Shown: in pieces, positions 27,655-36,718 of the stretch
Layout of the letters: each line of letters starts with the position of its first letter
Position numbering within the stretch: the stretch's first letter is position 1
Source: Sphingomonas sp. H160509
Lineage (GTDB): Bacteria; Pseudomonadota; Alphaproteobacteria; Sphingomonadales; Sphingomonadaceae
Assembly: GCF_024124765.2 (NCBI RefSeq)
Contig: NZ_JAMXSR020000003.1
Span: 62,001 to 126,000 of the forward strand
Length of the DNA: 64,000 bases
Direction: 5' to 3'
The notes under the pieces: model-generated
Told to the model about the DNA's origin: nothing
What the model saw: the letters and a program-made list of their open reading frames with translations, nothing else
Database searches by the model: none
Translations under genes and position numbers: made by a program

Positions 27655-28056
27655 ATGCATCATATTGGATACACAAGCCGTGCTCTGGCAAATGACCCAT
27701 TTGTTCAATTAGAACAGCTCTGTCAAACATCAGCTGCCCATAACAAGCTTGTGGGTGTTACAGGCCTTCTGGTATTTGATGGCGTGAGATACATTCAGCT
27801 GATCGAAGGTGAGGCTTCTGCCGTAACTTTGCTCATGGCTCGCATCGCCCGGGATAGTCGACATGACAAAATCGTCTACATGATTAACGGTTGTACTCAT
27901 GAACGGGCGTTTAAAAGATGGGATTTGGCGTGTGTCGGGTTCCAGGCAAACCTTAGTGTTCCGCAACTACTCGCGGATGTAAAGGAAAAGGTACGTAACG
28001 TAACTGACAGCCACATTAAGGCATCGTTTATCGGATTTGCTTCTCTGGCAAAGTGA
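27655..28056 (+). CDS. BLUF-domain blue-light photoreceptor
   Basis: 133 residues, essentially one BLUF domain that binds FAD and signals blue light through hydrogen-bond rearrangement. The key residues are present: Tyr6 in GYTSRA, Asn30 in HNKLVGVTGLL, Gln48 in YIQLIEGE and Trp89 in RAFKRWD. The usual Met beside the Trp is Leu. RIARDSRHDKI is the typical helix. There is no output domain, so it must act on a partner protein; the neighbour is a MarR-like regulator 100 bp downstream on the same strand. Confidence 0.9.
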   Translation: MHHIGYTSRALANDPFVQLEQLCQTSAAHNKLVGVTGLLVFDGVRYIQLIEGEASAVTLLMARIARDSRHDKIVYMINGCTHERAFKRWDLACVGFQANLSVPQLLADVKEKVRNVTDSHIKASFIGFASLAK

Positions 28057-28164
28057 GGTGTTTCGTTGAAAATCGGTATTGAAATCGTAGCTTAAGTTCA
28101 CGACATGTGCATAACAAAGCGTGCTAAATACTCGACGTTCATAGAATGCTCTGAAGGGGGGGCT

Positions 28165-28638
28165 ATGAGAAATGAGACCGTATTGAGTCTGATTAATGAT
28201 TTGACTGAGACGCTATCAACCGTGGCAGCTGAGTTCAATGATCGGGTTTCTAGAGCGGGACGGCCGGATGCGTCGAACGAGGAGCCCAGTCAGACGGCGC
28301 TTACCAGGTATGCAAATTCGCTACTCACCGAACGACGCATCCGTCGCCACTTTTTACCAGCCGAGCTGTTCCAGGAACCGGCTTGGGATATGCTACTAGC
28401 TCTCTTTGCCGCGCGAGAAGAGCGCCTGCCAATGAACGTCAAAACCTTGGTTAGCTTCTCGGACGCTCCAGCGACCACGTCGCAGCGTTGGATTGACCAT
28501 CTTCATAAATTGAACCTGATCAACCGCGTCGCGGATCCTGTCGACCGGCGCCGAATTGAAATCTCACTTAGTGATAACGGCAACCAGGCAATGTCCGCCT
28601 ACCTGCGGGCGGTTAATTTCCCCGAATTACAGTATTAG
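28165..28638 (+). CDS. MarR-like winged-helix regulator
   Basis: 157 residues from ATG 28165, preceded by gaagggggggct; an upstream frame start at 28105 lacks such a site. An N-terminal helix is followed by a winged helix: WDMLLALFAAREERLPMNVK, LVSFSDAPATTSQRWIDHLH and the wing LINRVADPVDRRRIEISLSD are standard MarR features. It is probably cotranscribed with the BLUF gene upstream and the 55-residue gene downstream. Confidence 0.8.
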   Translation: MRNETVLSLINDLTETLSTVAAEFNDRVSRAGRPDASNEEPSQTALTRYANSLLTERRIRRHFLPAELFQEPAWDMLLALFAAREERLPMNVKTLVSFSDAPATTSQRWIDHLHKLNLINRVADPVDRRRIEISLSDNGNQAMSAYLRAVNFPELQY

Positions 28639-28649
28639 GGAGAAAACCA

Positions 28650-28817
28650 ATGGTCAGCGATGGCGAGGCATCGAAATACGACGTACAGGCGGAGCAGGAA
28701 TTAGTTAAGGCTGCGGCAGCGACTCATGACAGAGACCGTAAACTGCATTTAGGCAGAGCCGCTCAATATGCAACAGCAGCTGCGTTGGTGAGACGGCAAA
28801 TAAGCTCGTCCGAGTGA
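28650..28817 (+). CDS. 55-residue protein following the MarR-like gene
   Basis: ATG 28650 follows agggagaaaacc, 12 bases after the stop of the MarR-like gene. The sequence (MVSDGEASKYDVQAEQELVK, then HLGRAAQYATAAALVRRQ) is a helical mini-protein of a type often found next to regulators in sphingomonads. Unknown function; likely in the same operon. Confidence 0.6.
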   Translation: MVSDGEASKYDVQAEQELVKAAAATHDRDRKLHLGRAAQYATAAALVRRQISSSE

Positions 28818-28999
28818 CGGGCTGTAACGGTCAAAATCTGACGTTATCAGCTCCAAAACCGCTGGTCCGCTTTCCTTTTTCATTGTTGCCAATCAGCATT
28901 AATGTTCCATGGTGAAGTTCTAAAAGACAAAGTCACCTGCTGTTCAATACGGCCTCCGTCGCGATTGGCATTTGCTGATCGGCTAGCTTGCGCCATTGT

Positions 29000-29311
29000 T
29001 AAAGATGCGGGTTTTTCACACCTATGAAGCGGATCACGGCGATGCTGCGATCGCGATGCTCCCTGAGTACGCGCGCACAATCACCCTGCTCTTCTCAGAC
29101 GTCGATATGCCGGGCGATACTAACGGGTTCGCGCTTGCCCACACGTCGCGGAGAATTACCCCTGGAGATCGTCATCGGCAGCGGCCAACTCCGGCCGAAG
29201 GCGGGTGACTTGCCCGAAAAGGCCACATTCGTATCCAAGCCGTTCAATGCGCAGATGATCCATGGCCACCTCCGCGAACCCTGCCCGATAGCAAGCTGCC
29301 GGAGCCCCTAA
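29000..29311 (+). pseudogene. Response-regulator receiver relic, copy 1
   Basis: Contains AIAMLPEYARTITLLFSDVD then MPGDTNGFALAH (phosphoacceptor-Asp region). After a frame change come the VIGSGQLRPKAGDLPEKATF and VSKPFN segments with the conserved Lys. The start is decayed and the frame breaks at least once. A second relic of the same gene lies at 61543-61890. Confidence 0.7.
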
Positions 29312-29659
29312 AAAAAGCGGTCTAGACGGGCGTTCACACCGAACCCAAGTTGCCCAACCGATAACAATTGCCGACGTGTGTTAGGCACGAATAGCGATCG
29401 GCAAAGGACGGGGAAGTCCACGGGCCTATCGGTGTTGAGTTGAAGTTGACGAGATCAAACCGGATCCAATTACATTTAAAAGGGTACCACTTTTCTGGCG
29501 TATATCTCCGGTAACTTCTGAATCGGGGGTTCACTCAGCCGTTGTTGATCGTCAGGCAGTCGGTCTCATTTGATGAGGCGATCTCACAGAATAACTTTTT
29601 GAAAGGTTGTACGATTATTAAGGGAATCCTACTTGTCTGTCAGTTAAATGGAGCACTCA
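29312..29659. other. Region upstream of the first MucR-like gene
   Basis: About 350 bases without a gene; it should contain the promoter of the regulator at 29660. No operator-like palindrome was recognised. Confidence 0.35.
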
Positions 29660-30160
29660 ATGTCTGACGATACCTACCAGCCTAACGCTGTTGAACTCGC
29701 TACCGAGCTGACGATCGCTTGGCTTAGCAATCCAAATACCCGTACGTCAGCCGACGACGTTCCTGCATTTCTATCGCAGATGCACAGCAGCGTTCAGTCG
29801 CTTGTTGGCGGTTCGCAGACCGAAGAAAACCCTGCGGAGGAGCCCAAGGAATACGTTGGTGCGGTAACGGCCCGGAAGTCCCTCGCCAGCCCCGATCACA
29901 TTATCAGCATGATCGATGGCAAGCCGTACAAGACGCTGCGTCGTCACCTCGCCACTAACGGCATGACGCCAGTGGAATATCGCGAGCGTTATGGCCTGAA
30001 GGCTGATTACCCCATGGTCGCTCCTACCTATTCGGAAGCGCGCCGTACCATGGCCAAGAGCATCGGGCTGGGTCGCAAGCCCGGTCAGACGAATGAGGCC
30101 AAGGCAGAGGCGGCAAAGCCTGCACCGCGTAAGCGCAAAGCCGACAACACCGCCGAGTGA
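29660..30160 (+). CDS. MucR/Ros-family transcriptional regulator, copy 1
   Basis: 166 residues. The N-terminus (ELATELTIAWLSNPNTRTSA) is the conserved MucR/Ros oligomerisation segment, and the C-terminal DNA-binding part is SLASPDHIISMIDGKPYKTL-RRHLATNG-MTPVEYRERYGLKADYPMVA. The Cys of the Ros zinc finger is replaced (SMIDG for CLEDG) and the second His is missing. It therefore probably folds without zinc, as some Rhizobiales Ros homologues do. ATG 29660 has GGAG in front, so the upstream ATG at 29648 is unlikely. It is nearly identical in the core to the copy at 38823. A 12-bp stem terminator follows. Confidence 0.88.
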   Translation: MSDDTYQPNAVELATELTIAWLSNPNTRTSADDVPAFLSQMHSSVQSLVGGSQTEENPAEEPKEYVGAVTARKSLASPDHIISMIDGKPYKTLRRHLATNGMTPVEYRERYGLKADYPMVAPTYSEARRTMAKSIGLGRKPGQTNEAKAEAAKPAPRKRKADNTAE

Positions 30161-30165
30161 TTTCA

Positions 30166-30193
30166 GGCCGGCCTTTAGAATTAAAGGCCGGCC
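30166..30193 (+). terminator. Terminator of MucR copy 1
   Basis: GGCCGGCCTTTA, loop gaat, TAAAGGCCGGCC: a perfect 12-bp stem six bases after the stop. Confidence 0.7.
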
Positions 30194-30448
30194 ACCCCAG
30201 GCAGTAATTTCTTTTTGCCCTGCCTGCGGCACGCCATTGTAGGGAGGGGAAACGTTCTCATCCGGCTTGGCGTCGAAAGAATTGGGCCGCTTGTGATTGT
30301 TGCAAGCAACGAGCGTGAGCAGCATGCCGAGTAGAAATCCGCATATTTGATATACTAGTATGGTCAGCTGCAGGGTTGACCCCAATTCTGGTTCACGCGG
30401 CATGATTGGGCATATGAACCGTGACGGTAGAGCCTACCAGGAACACAG

Positions 30449-30634
30449 TTATCCATCCTGTAGGATTTTCATCACTGCCGCGAGGTTCCCCTTGACCACG
30501 ACATAATTGCCCTTTTCAAAGTTTACGGCACTTGCATCATTGCCGCCCCTGAAACGGCGTACAAAGTTCACGCGATCGACGTTCACGACGATCGGATCGC
30601 CCTCAGGACTGTGAAATTCCACGTAACCGTTCAC
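30449..30634 (-). CDS. Small beta-rich protein, unknown
   Basis: 61 residues, GTG start (MNGYVEFHSPEGDPIVVNVD RVNFV...) with ggggga upstream. The pattern, a short acidic strand, VNVDRV, then NYVVVKGNLAAVMKIL, is reminiscent of small FlbD-like proteins, but the resemblance is weak. The next gene on the same strand begins upstream at 30889. Confidence 0.5.
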   Translation of the reverse strand: MNGYVEFHSPEGDPIVVNVDRVNFVRRFRGGNDASAVNFEKGNYVVVKGNLAAVMKILQDG

Positions 30635-30670
30635 TCGTATCCCCCAACGACCGCGCTTGAATGTACTACG

Positions 30671-30889
30671 TTACGCATTGTCAGCCGCGTCCGGCGATCT
30701 CGCGGCAATCAAAGAAGCTATTTCCGCTTCGTCGATGGTCCGATCTTCCCACGTGTCTTCCACGGCAATCGACTTTTCGTCATCGCGCATCGCGATTATT
30801 TCAGCGGCGGTAGCGAGCGCCTCGTCGAAGCTGTTTCGGTGAACACCCAGCGTGGACATCTCGCCGTCTTTACGAATTACGTAACGCAT
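30671..30889 (-). CDS. Small protein, unknown
   Basis: 72 residues with ATG at 30889 after caggagctaattca, a good ribosome binding site. Sequence MRYVIRKDGEMSTLGVHRNS then FDEALATAAEIIAMRDDEK is compatible with a short strand-helix protein. Likely an operon with the gene at 30449 (37 bases apart). No family assigned. Confidence 0.55.
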   Translation of the reverse strand: MRYVIRKDGEMSTLGVHRNSFDEALATAAEIIAMRDDEKSIAVEDTWEDRTIDEAEIASLIAARSPDAADNA

Positions 30890-31087
30890 TGAATTAGCTC
30901 CTGTTGAGCGGGATCACTAACCCAACCGAACAAAAATCCCTACGCGCTTCACGGATGCGAGCACCGTTGCGCAAACGCGCATCAACAATCCGGCGCGAGC
31001 GAAAGGCTATCCTGCTGAGATCCTTGAACCTTAGGTGAGCGCACCCATATCCGCTTCACTGTTCAACAACTGGAAGGAGGTGGTCGA

Positions 31088-31219
31088 ATGTCTCATTGTT
31101 ATACGCCGCTAACGGCAAACCGGATGAGTGCGACCCCCGCTGGCGGGGCTGTCCAGCTCTAAGGATCAGGCCATTAGTGGCTGACAATGGAAAGGCCGTC
31201 CTGAAAGGGGCGGCCTTTT
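31088..31219 (+). ncRNA. Possible small RNA or 24-codon peptide gene with terminator
   Basis: aaggaggtggtcga precedes an ATG that opens a 24-codon frame (MSHCYTPLTANRMSATPAGG ending VQL, stop at 31160-31162). The frame contains the hairpin CCCGC-tg-GCGGG. The unit ends in a clear intrinsic terminator (31191-31219). It is either a tiny gene or a regulatory RNA. Confidence 0.4.
31191..31219 (+). terminator. Intrinsic terminator
   Basis: AAAGGCCG, loop, CGGCCTTTT followed by gtatttt. The strongest classical terminator in this part of the window. Confidence 0.75.
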
Positions 31220-31715
31220 GTATTTTCTCTCCGCTTGGTTAGAAAGTTGCTGTTTTGTGCACATTGCTCCCGGCCGTCTTCTCAAAAGGATCGTTCTTTA
31301 GCAGATGTTTAGCGGGCGTAGCGCGTCAAAAGAGGCCTCTCGCAGTCCGCCGCGTGGTGACCTGCCGCTGTAGCAACAGTGGCGACATTCGAAATATTCG
31401 AAACTCAGAACTTCCGCGACAATGCCGCAGAAGTCCGATGTAGTACGACTTTTAGTGCCAAATCAGACGGCGAGCGGGCTTTCGTTGCTACCATCCCAGT
31501 AGCGGATCGCCTTTGCACTCACAGGGATCATGACGATGCCGGGCGTGTCCATGCCCTCAGGAAAATATCGATCGAGATCCTTGGTCCAGTGATCATCAAA
31601 CTACGCGATACCCCCAGCTCGGGCCACCAATTTGGATCTTGTCGAAGCCAGATCGGGGGGCGATCATGGGTGGCGAACTTACTTTGCATTAACCAGGCGG
31701 TGCCTAGGTAAGCGT
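31220..31715. other. Non-coding stretch
   Basis: About 500 bases with only short unsupported frames. It lies upstream of the chemoreceptor operon and probably holds its promoter. Confidence 0.35.
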
Positions 31716-32029
31716 ATGAAATTCCTGCCAAGCCGGATGTTGATCCCTGCGCAGATCGCTACTGCAACGTTTGGGCTCGTGGCGTTGACGGTGTGGCCGC
31801 CAGAATCGGGTTCGATGCTGTTGGTGCCACTTGGTCAAGATGGCGGAGCAGCCGTACAGGGTGCGCTGGCGGGCGGTGCTGCATTGCTCGGAGCCGGGCC
31901 ATTTCCAGGATCGCTGGTCGTCGTTGGCGATCGTGCCCGCATCGCCCCCGGGTCGCGTGGAATATCGTCATCATGGCCGCTCCGCCAGCGGGGTGCGGCG
32001 TTGATAGCGGTGCTGGAAAGCGCGCATGA
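31716..32029 (+). CDS. Small membrane protein coupled to the chemoreceptor (frameshifted)
   Basis: MKFLPSRMLIPAQIATATFG followed by LVALTVWPPESGSMLLVPL, then GSLVVVGDRARIAP. After restoring one C in the C5 run 31945-31949 the chain continues RVAWNIVIMAAPPAGCG to a stop that overlaps the next ATG (ATGA). About 104 residues with an N-terminal hydrophobic segment. The exact overlap with the chemoreceptor start supports both the repair and an operon. The function is unknown. Confidence 0.55.
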
Positions 32030-33661
32030 ACCGAACCACTTCACTGCTGAAGCCAACATTCTCCTGGTTGGATTTTGGAGGAAAGCTCGGGGCCACTGGG
32101 AAAATCGGGGATGATCCCGGACTCAACCCGCTTGACCGGTTGCGGCGTCGCGCTGTCCAAGCGTGGGCGTTGATCGGCTGGACCTCATTGGTGGGGCTGC
32201 TGATAGGTAACGCCGTACTGGATGCGGGCGCAGGCGTCCCGCTGCTGGTCATCGGCACCATCATCACAGCAGGTCCGACCGCGATGGCGCTTCGTGGGCG
32301 CTACGATGTCGAGGTCCGGACGCTGATGGGATCCCTTGCCGCGGTGATACCGGCGATGCTCGTCTTTCTCCTTAAGGGACATCCATGGCAGATGGATGCG
32401 CACATGTATTTCTTCGTCGGCATGGCGGCGCTGGTAATGTTAGCGGACTGGCGGCCGATTGCGCTGGCGACGGCGCTGACCGCGGTCCATCATCTTGCCC
32501 TCGAATGGTGGGCCCCGGAATTCGTGTTCACCGGCACGGGCAATCTAGGCCGGGTGATCTTTCATGTCTTGGCGGTCGGCTTGCAATTCGGCGCATTGAC
32601 GGTGCTGACGATTCAGCTCGAGCGGCTGTTCCAATCGCAGAGCGCGGCGTTGCGGCGGTCTCGCGAGTTGACCGAGGTGGCGGAGGACGGCCAGCGGCGG
32701 ACCGAGGAGGCAATGCTTCAGGCGCGTGCCGCGGAGGCGGTGGCGGCGCGCGAACGCCAACAGCGCGAGGAGCAGGCGGCGCGAATTGCAAGCGAGCGGC
32801 GCGGCGAGCTGGTGGTCCTGGCGAACGAGTTCGACCATTCGGTGACGTCTGTGGTGAAGAGCATCGGACAGGCGACCGAACGACTAGAGCATGCAGCAGT
32901 GCGGCTCGAGGATGTCACCGGCGGTGCGACCCAAGATGCGGTTGAAGCGGCATCGGGCGCAAGCCGAGCAGCACGCGACATTGCGCATGTCTCGTCGTCG
33001 ATCCGCGACCTGTCCGAGATCGATCCGGACGATCGCGATCGCGGCCGACCGGCAATCGGAGTTGACCGTGGTGGCGAGCCTAGAAGCGCAGCGCAGCGTG
33101 CAGACGGTCGCGATGCTTGAGGATCATGCGGTCCAGATCGAAGTTTTTCTCGACGATATCCGTGACCTGGCGAACAAGACCAATTTGCTCGCCCTGAACG
33201 CAACGATCGAGGCCGCGCGGGCGGGCGACGCAGGACGCGGGTTCGCGGTCGTCGCGGGCGAAGTGAAGGTCCTGTCGGCGGACACCAAGCGGGCGAGCGA
33301 CCGGATCAGCATGCTGCTCGCTGGGATTCGCGAGGGCGTCGCGGATACGGGCGAGAAGCTTCGCAGCGTGAATACCGCGATCGGCCAGGTATCGGTCGCG
33401 GCATCGGGGATCGCGACCGCAGTCGGCAAGCAGCGCTTCACGGCACAAGAGGTAGATGCGGGTGCAGCGCGTGCGGTCGGCGCGGCGGACGAGATCGGCA
33501 CCCGGATCGACGGCGTGGCGGAAGCGGCGGGATCTGCCGCGCTCTTGTCAGCGTCGGTACGGGGCAGCGCCAGCGACCTGGCGGCAAGCGCGCGGCACTT
33601 GAGATCGTCGACCGATCTGTTCGTCTCGTTCCTTTACTCGGACGATGCGGCAAAAGCGTAG
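32026..33661 (+). CDS. Methyl-accepting chemotaxis protein (frameshifted)
   Basis: About 545 residues after repair. The N-terminal half has about six membrane helices and no periplasmic sensor domain (WALIGWTSLVGLLIGNAVL, PLLVIGTIITAG, MYFFVGMAALVMLADW, ALTAVHHLALEWWAP). A coiled coil follows (RRTEEAMLQARAAEAVAARE). The signalling tip DLANKTNLLALNATIEAARA with GFAVVAGEVKVL is the hairpin that contacts CheA/CheW. The frame changes near 33018 (one extra base between DLSE and SIRTIAI). No che genes are in the window, so it must feed a chromosomal pathway. Confidence 0.88.
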
Positions 33662-33725
33662 GTGCCAAGTCGGTCCCATCTCCCTGGGGGGTGCCCGCAT
33701 CAGGATGCCCATGGTAGGAGGGTGC

Positions 33726-33923
33726 ATGCTCAGGACAAAAATGAAGCGGATCACTAATCGTGGTGATCGCGCCGCTGAACGCCTTGCCGAGATCGAGACG
33801 TCCATAACAGGCCTTGCCGACAACGACCTGCTTGATCTGGCCGACATCTTCAAAGCCGAGCCTCGCACGCCGATCGGCAATGTGGCGTTCCTTGAAATGG
33901 CGAGGCGGGATATCAGCCTTTGA
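33726..33923 (+). CDS. Small acidic protein, unknown
   Basis: 65 residues from ATG 33726, preceded by aggaggg at ideal spacing. The sequence MLRTKMKRITNRGDRAAERL-AEIETSITGLADNDLLDLAD is helical and acidic. No family recognised. Confidence 0.5.
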   Translation: MLRTKMKRITNRGDRAAERLAEIETSITGLADNDLLDLADIFKAEPRTPIGNVAFLEMARRDISL

Positions 33924-34047
33924 CGGCAACCCGACCATGCGATGCCAAAACAATGTGGCAACGCCGAGGTCGACCAACTGGCAGGTACCATAGGCCAACG
34001 GCTTGCCGCATGCCCGATTCACCCTGACTCATACCGGTTGCCTGAAA

Positions 34048-34521
34048 ATGTCTGCCGAGCATCATCCCGTTATGGGACAAATCATTACGCATGCCTGTGG
34101 GCATGAGCAGATTCATTATCTCTCTGGCTTCGCCAGCCAGCAGGAGCGAAAGGCGCGCTGGCTAGAGACAACCGAGTGCCGCACCTGTTTCGCCGCAACC
34201 AAACAAACCGAGCAGGCGGAAGCGGCGGTTCGTGACGGCGCCGCCATAGCGCACCTTAACCTACCCCTTCTAACCGGTAGTGATCGTCAAGTCGCATGGG
34301 CAACAACCCTTCGAGCTAGCCGCCTTTGCAGATTCGTTGCCGAGCCGGTTACAAAGGGAAAAGGCTTTCAGGTCTGTGCCCTTGTAACTGACGCGAAGTG
34401 GTGGATCGATCACCGTACCCTGACAGATACCGATTTTCTCATAAAAGCCGAACGATCCGGAGTTCAAACAAACTTTCTGGCGAGCTCCAATCGTAATCTT
34501 GCTTTATCAAAATCAACTTAA
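34048..34521 (+). CDS. Small zinc-ribbon-like plasmid protein
   Basis: 157 residues from ATG 34048. The N-terminus holds HACGHEQIHYLSGFASQQER then WLETTECRTCFA, a C-x-H...C-x-x-C set that could bind one zinc. The second part has LLTGSDRQVAWATTLRASRL. The pairing of such a ribbon with a G-S-x-x-Q-x-x-W-A helix is a pattern I associate with accessory genes of sphingomonad plasmids, of unknown role. The C-terminal 50 residues are less regular and may be out of frame. Confidence 0.5.
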   Translation: MSAEHHPVMGQIITHACGHEQIHYLSGFASQQERKARWLETTECRTCFAATKQTEQAEAAVRDGAAIAHLNLPLLTGSDRQVAWATTLRASRLCRFVAEPVTKGKGFQVCALVTDAKWWIDHRTLTDTDFLIKAERSGVQTNFLASSNRNLALSKST

Positions 34522-34670
34522 TCGTTCACAATACTTTTTTACGTACCTTTGTAACACCTGATCCTCGGTCGTAATCACACTTTGGTACCATGTGCTTCGA
34601 TTTACCGTTGGCCGTCCCGCGTGAGTGAGCTATCCTTTTGGAGGTCAGGGCATAAAGTTCCTTGCCCCCG

Positions 34671-36563
34671 TTAGGCCGACCAGGTTGCCTTTAGATAAGG
34701 TCTTGGTTCTACTATCACTGTGACCGCATCGGCCAACGAGCTTACATAACGGTCCGCACCCAAGGCCTGTTGGATCCCGGTATCGCTAAGGGTAGCTTCT
34801 CCCTGCGGCCATAGCCCGACAACAATGCGCGCGTTTGGCGCTCGGGCACGCAAGCGCCGGACAAGGTAACGCAGCTGAGCTGGCGAACCGGTCACCTCCA
34901 GATAAGAAATGGCGATCACATCGATCCCGGTTAGATCCAACGTCTGCACCGCATCCCGGGACACTTCGGTATTGGGAATACGCGTCGCTTGCACCCCTTG
35001 CTGACCCAGCAACTGCGTGAGCATAGCAGTAACAGCGTCATCGAACGGACCGTGCCCCGCAACGCAGGCGACCGTTTGAGCCTTTGCCATGGTGTCAGAC
35101 GGTGTTGGCCCGGACGTTGGCTGTAGGTCCTCGATCACGGACATCATCGATTTGGTCATCTGCGCCGCACCAGCGCGGTCGATTGTCCCGTGCGCTTCGT
35201 CTTCGACTGCCAGCTTCAACCCTTCAAGCACGACCCCGTCATAGTATTCGGTGAGAGACCGGTCAGCGAGAAGCATCTCAGCCTGTGCCAAAGCCTCGTC
35301 CGGGTTCCGAGCCAGAATGCGCTGGTAGAAGCTTTCGATAGGCGTCAGCGCCGGTCTGTCGCCCAACAGTACGTCGAAGAACTCCAGGCTCTTAACGTGA
35401 CGCCCCATGACCACCAGACATAGTGTCAGCGGGGTGGACATGATCAGCCCGATCGGACCCCAAAGCCACGTCCAGAAGATCGCTGATACAATCACGGATA
35501 CAGGCGAAAGGCCTGTCGAGTGGCCGTAGAGCAGTGGTTCGACCACATAACCTGTGAGCGGCTCGATGATCACGAAGAGCGCTACGACTTCCAGCGCCAT
35601 GCCCCAGCCTGGATCCACGGCCGCACCGAGCGCCGCAGGAGCAACTGCTGCCAGGAACGGCCCGATATAGGGTACGAAGCGCAGCAGACCCGCCATCACG
35701 CCCCACATGGCCGGCGATGGTATGCCGATCAGCCATAGACCAAGGCCTATAACGACGCCGAAGCACGTGTTCACAGCCAGCTGGGAAAGGAAATATTTGC
35801 TGAGGCGCTGACCCGCGTCATCGATAGCACGCGTCGTGCGGTGCAGGTCGCTCGATCCGAACACTCGGATAAAGCGATCGCGCAGATCCTCCTTCTGCAT
35901 CAGCACGAAGATTGCCACGATAAGAACGATTACCGTTGTTTCCAGCGGGCCCAGGATGGGTTCGAGAACCGTACGCGCTATCGCAAACGGCGACGTGCTG
36001 CCTTGAACGACTTCCACTGGAATAGGTCGGCGCTGGTCGGACGCTGTCACAGCCGGCGGTGTTGCCAGCGTTGCCGGCGCGGCACGAGGCCGGGTAGTTG
36101 GTCGCGAGCCCCCCAGTTCCTTGGTGATCGAGGCTAGGCGTGCGACCGCAAACCCCTGAACCCCTTGGACCTTGGCTTCGATGGTGCGGGCATATTGCGG
36201 TGCGTTCACAGTCAGTGATGCCGCCTGACTACCGATGAGCGCGCCGAACAGGCCCAAGACACCCAGAGCCGCGATGACGGTCAAGATCACGGCAGGTGCA
36301 CGCCAAAGACGCAGACGCTGCAGCAGGTTGACAACCGGTGAGAGAACGAAGGAGAGCATCACCGCCAGGGTGATCGGGATGAGCACCTCCTGACCGAAAT
36401 ACAGGGCGGCGATGACGAGCGTGCCAACGGCCACGCCGGCCAGCGTCTTGAGTTCCGGCGCCGAGGCCGAGCGGATCTGAGCCGCACCTGGATTGTCCGC
36501 GGGCGCTTCGCGGCTACCGGTCACGACATCCTTGTAGCCGGCGATATTGTCGGGGCTGCTCAT
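34671..36563 (-). CDS. AI-2E/PerM-family transporter-like membrane protein
   Basis: 630 residues from ATG 36563 (MSSPDNIAGYKD), preceded by aggaagg; the longer frame upstream lacks such a site. Residues ~35-440 form the AI-2E exporter/PerM fold with eight or so helices: VGTLVIAALYFGQEVLIPIT, VMLSFVLSPVVNLL, GLLRFVPYIGPFLAAVAPAA and WGPIGLIMSTPLTLCLVVMG are characteristic. The C-terminal 190 residues are soluble and have a Rossmann-like repeat (VACVAGHGPFDDAVTAMLTQ, IDVIAISYLEV, NARIVVGLWPQ). That arrangement is common in sphingomonads and resembles a cobalamin-binding-like or sensor domain. The transported substrate is unknown. Confidence 0.85.
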   Translation of the reverse strand: MSSPDNIAGYKDVVTGSREAPADNPGAAQIRSASAPELKTLAGVAVGTLVIAALYFGQEVLIPITLAVMLSFVLSPVVNLLQRLRLWRAPAVILTVIAALGVLGLFGALIGSQAASLTVNAPQYARTIEAKVQGVQGFAVARLASITKELGGSRPTTRPRAAPATLATPPAVTASDQRRPIPVEVVQGSTSPFAIARTVLEPILGPLETTVIVLIVAIFVLMQKEDLRDRFIRVFGSSDLHRTTRAIDDAGQRLSKYFLSQLAVNTCFGVVIGLGLWLIGIPSPAMWGVMAGLLRFVPYIGPFLAAVAPAALGAAVDPGWGMALEVVALFVIIEPLTGYVVEPLLYGHSTGLSPVSVIVSAIFWTWLWGPIGLIMSTPLTLCLVVMGRHVKSLEFFDVLLGDRPALTPIESFYQRILARNPDEALAQAEMLLADRSLTEYYDGVVLEGLKLAVEDEAHGTIDRAGAAQMTKSMMSVIEDLQPTSGPTPSDTMAKAQTVACVAGHGPFDDAVTAMLTQLLGQQGVQATRIPNTEVSRDAVQTLDLTGIDVIAISYLEVTGSPAQLRYLVRRLRARAPNARIVVGLWPQGEATLSDTGIQQALGADRYVSSLADAVTVIVEPRPYLKATWSA

Positions 36564-36657
36564 GCGGAAACCTTCCTGCCGGGGCTCGCGTATCGGTGAC
36601 GTCGAGACCCGGCACGAAGCATTTTTCGTTGTATCCTTCCTGACGTCAGGACGGGCA

Positions 36658-36692
36658 AAGCCGAGAGGCACACTTGGCGTCCCTCTCGGCTT
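36658..36692 (-). terminator. Terminator of the DUF4142 gene
   Basis: AAGCCGAGAGG / CCTCTCGGCTT, a perfect 11-bp stem with a 13-base loop, 27 bases beyond the stop at 36719 on the minus strand, followed by tttgcc. Confidence 0.65.
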
Positions 36693-36718
36693 CATACTTC
36701 ATCGTCTGGGACGCTACC

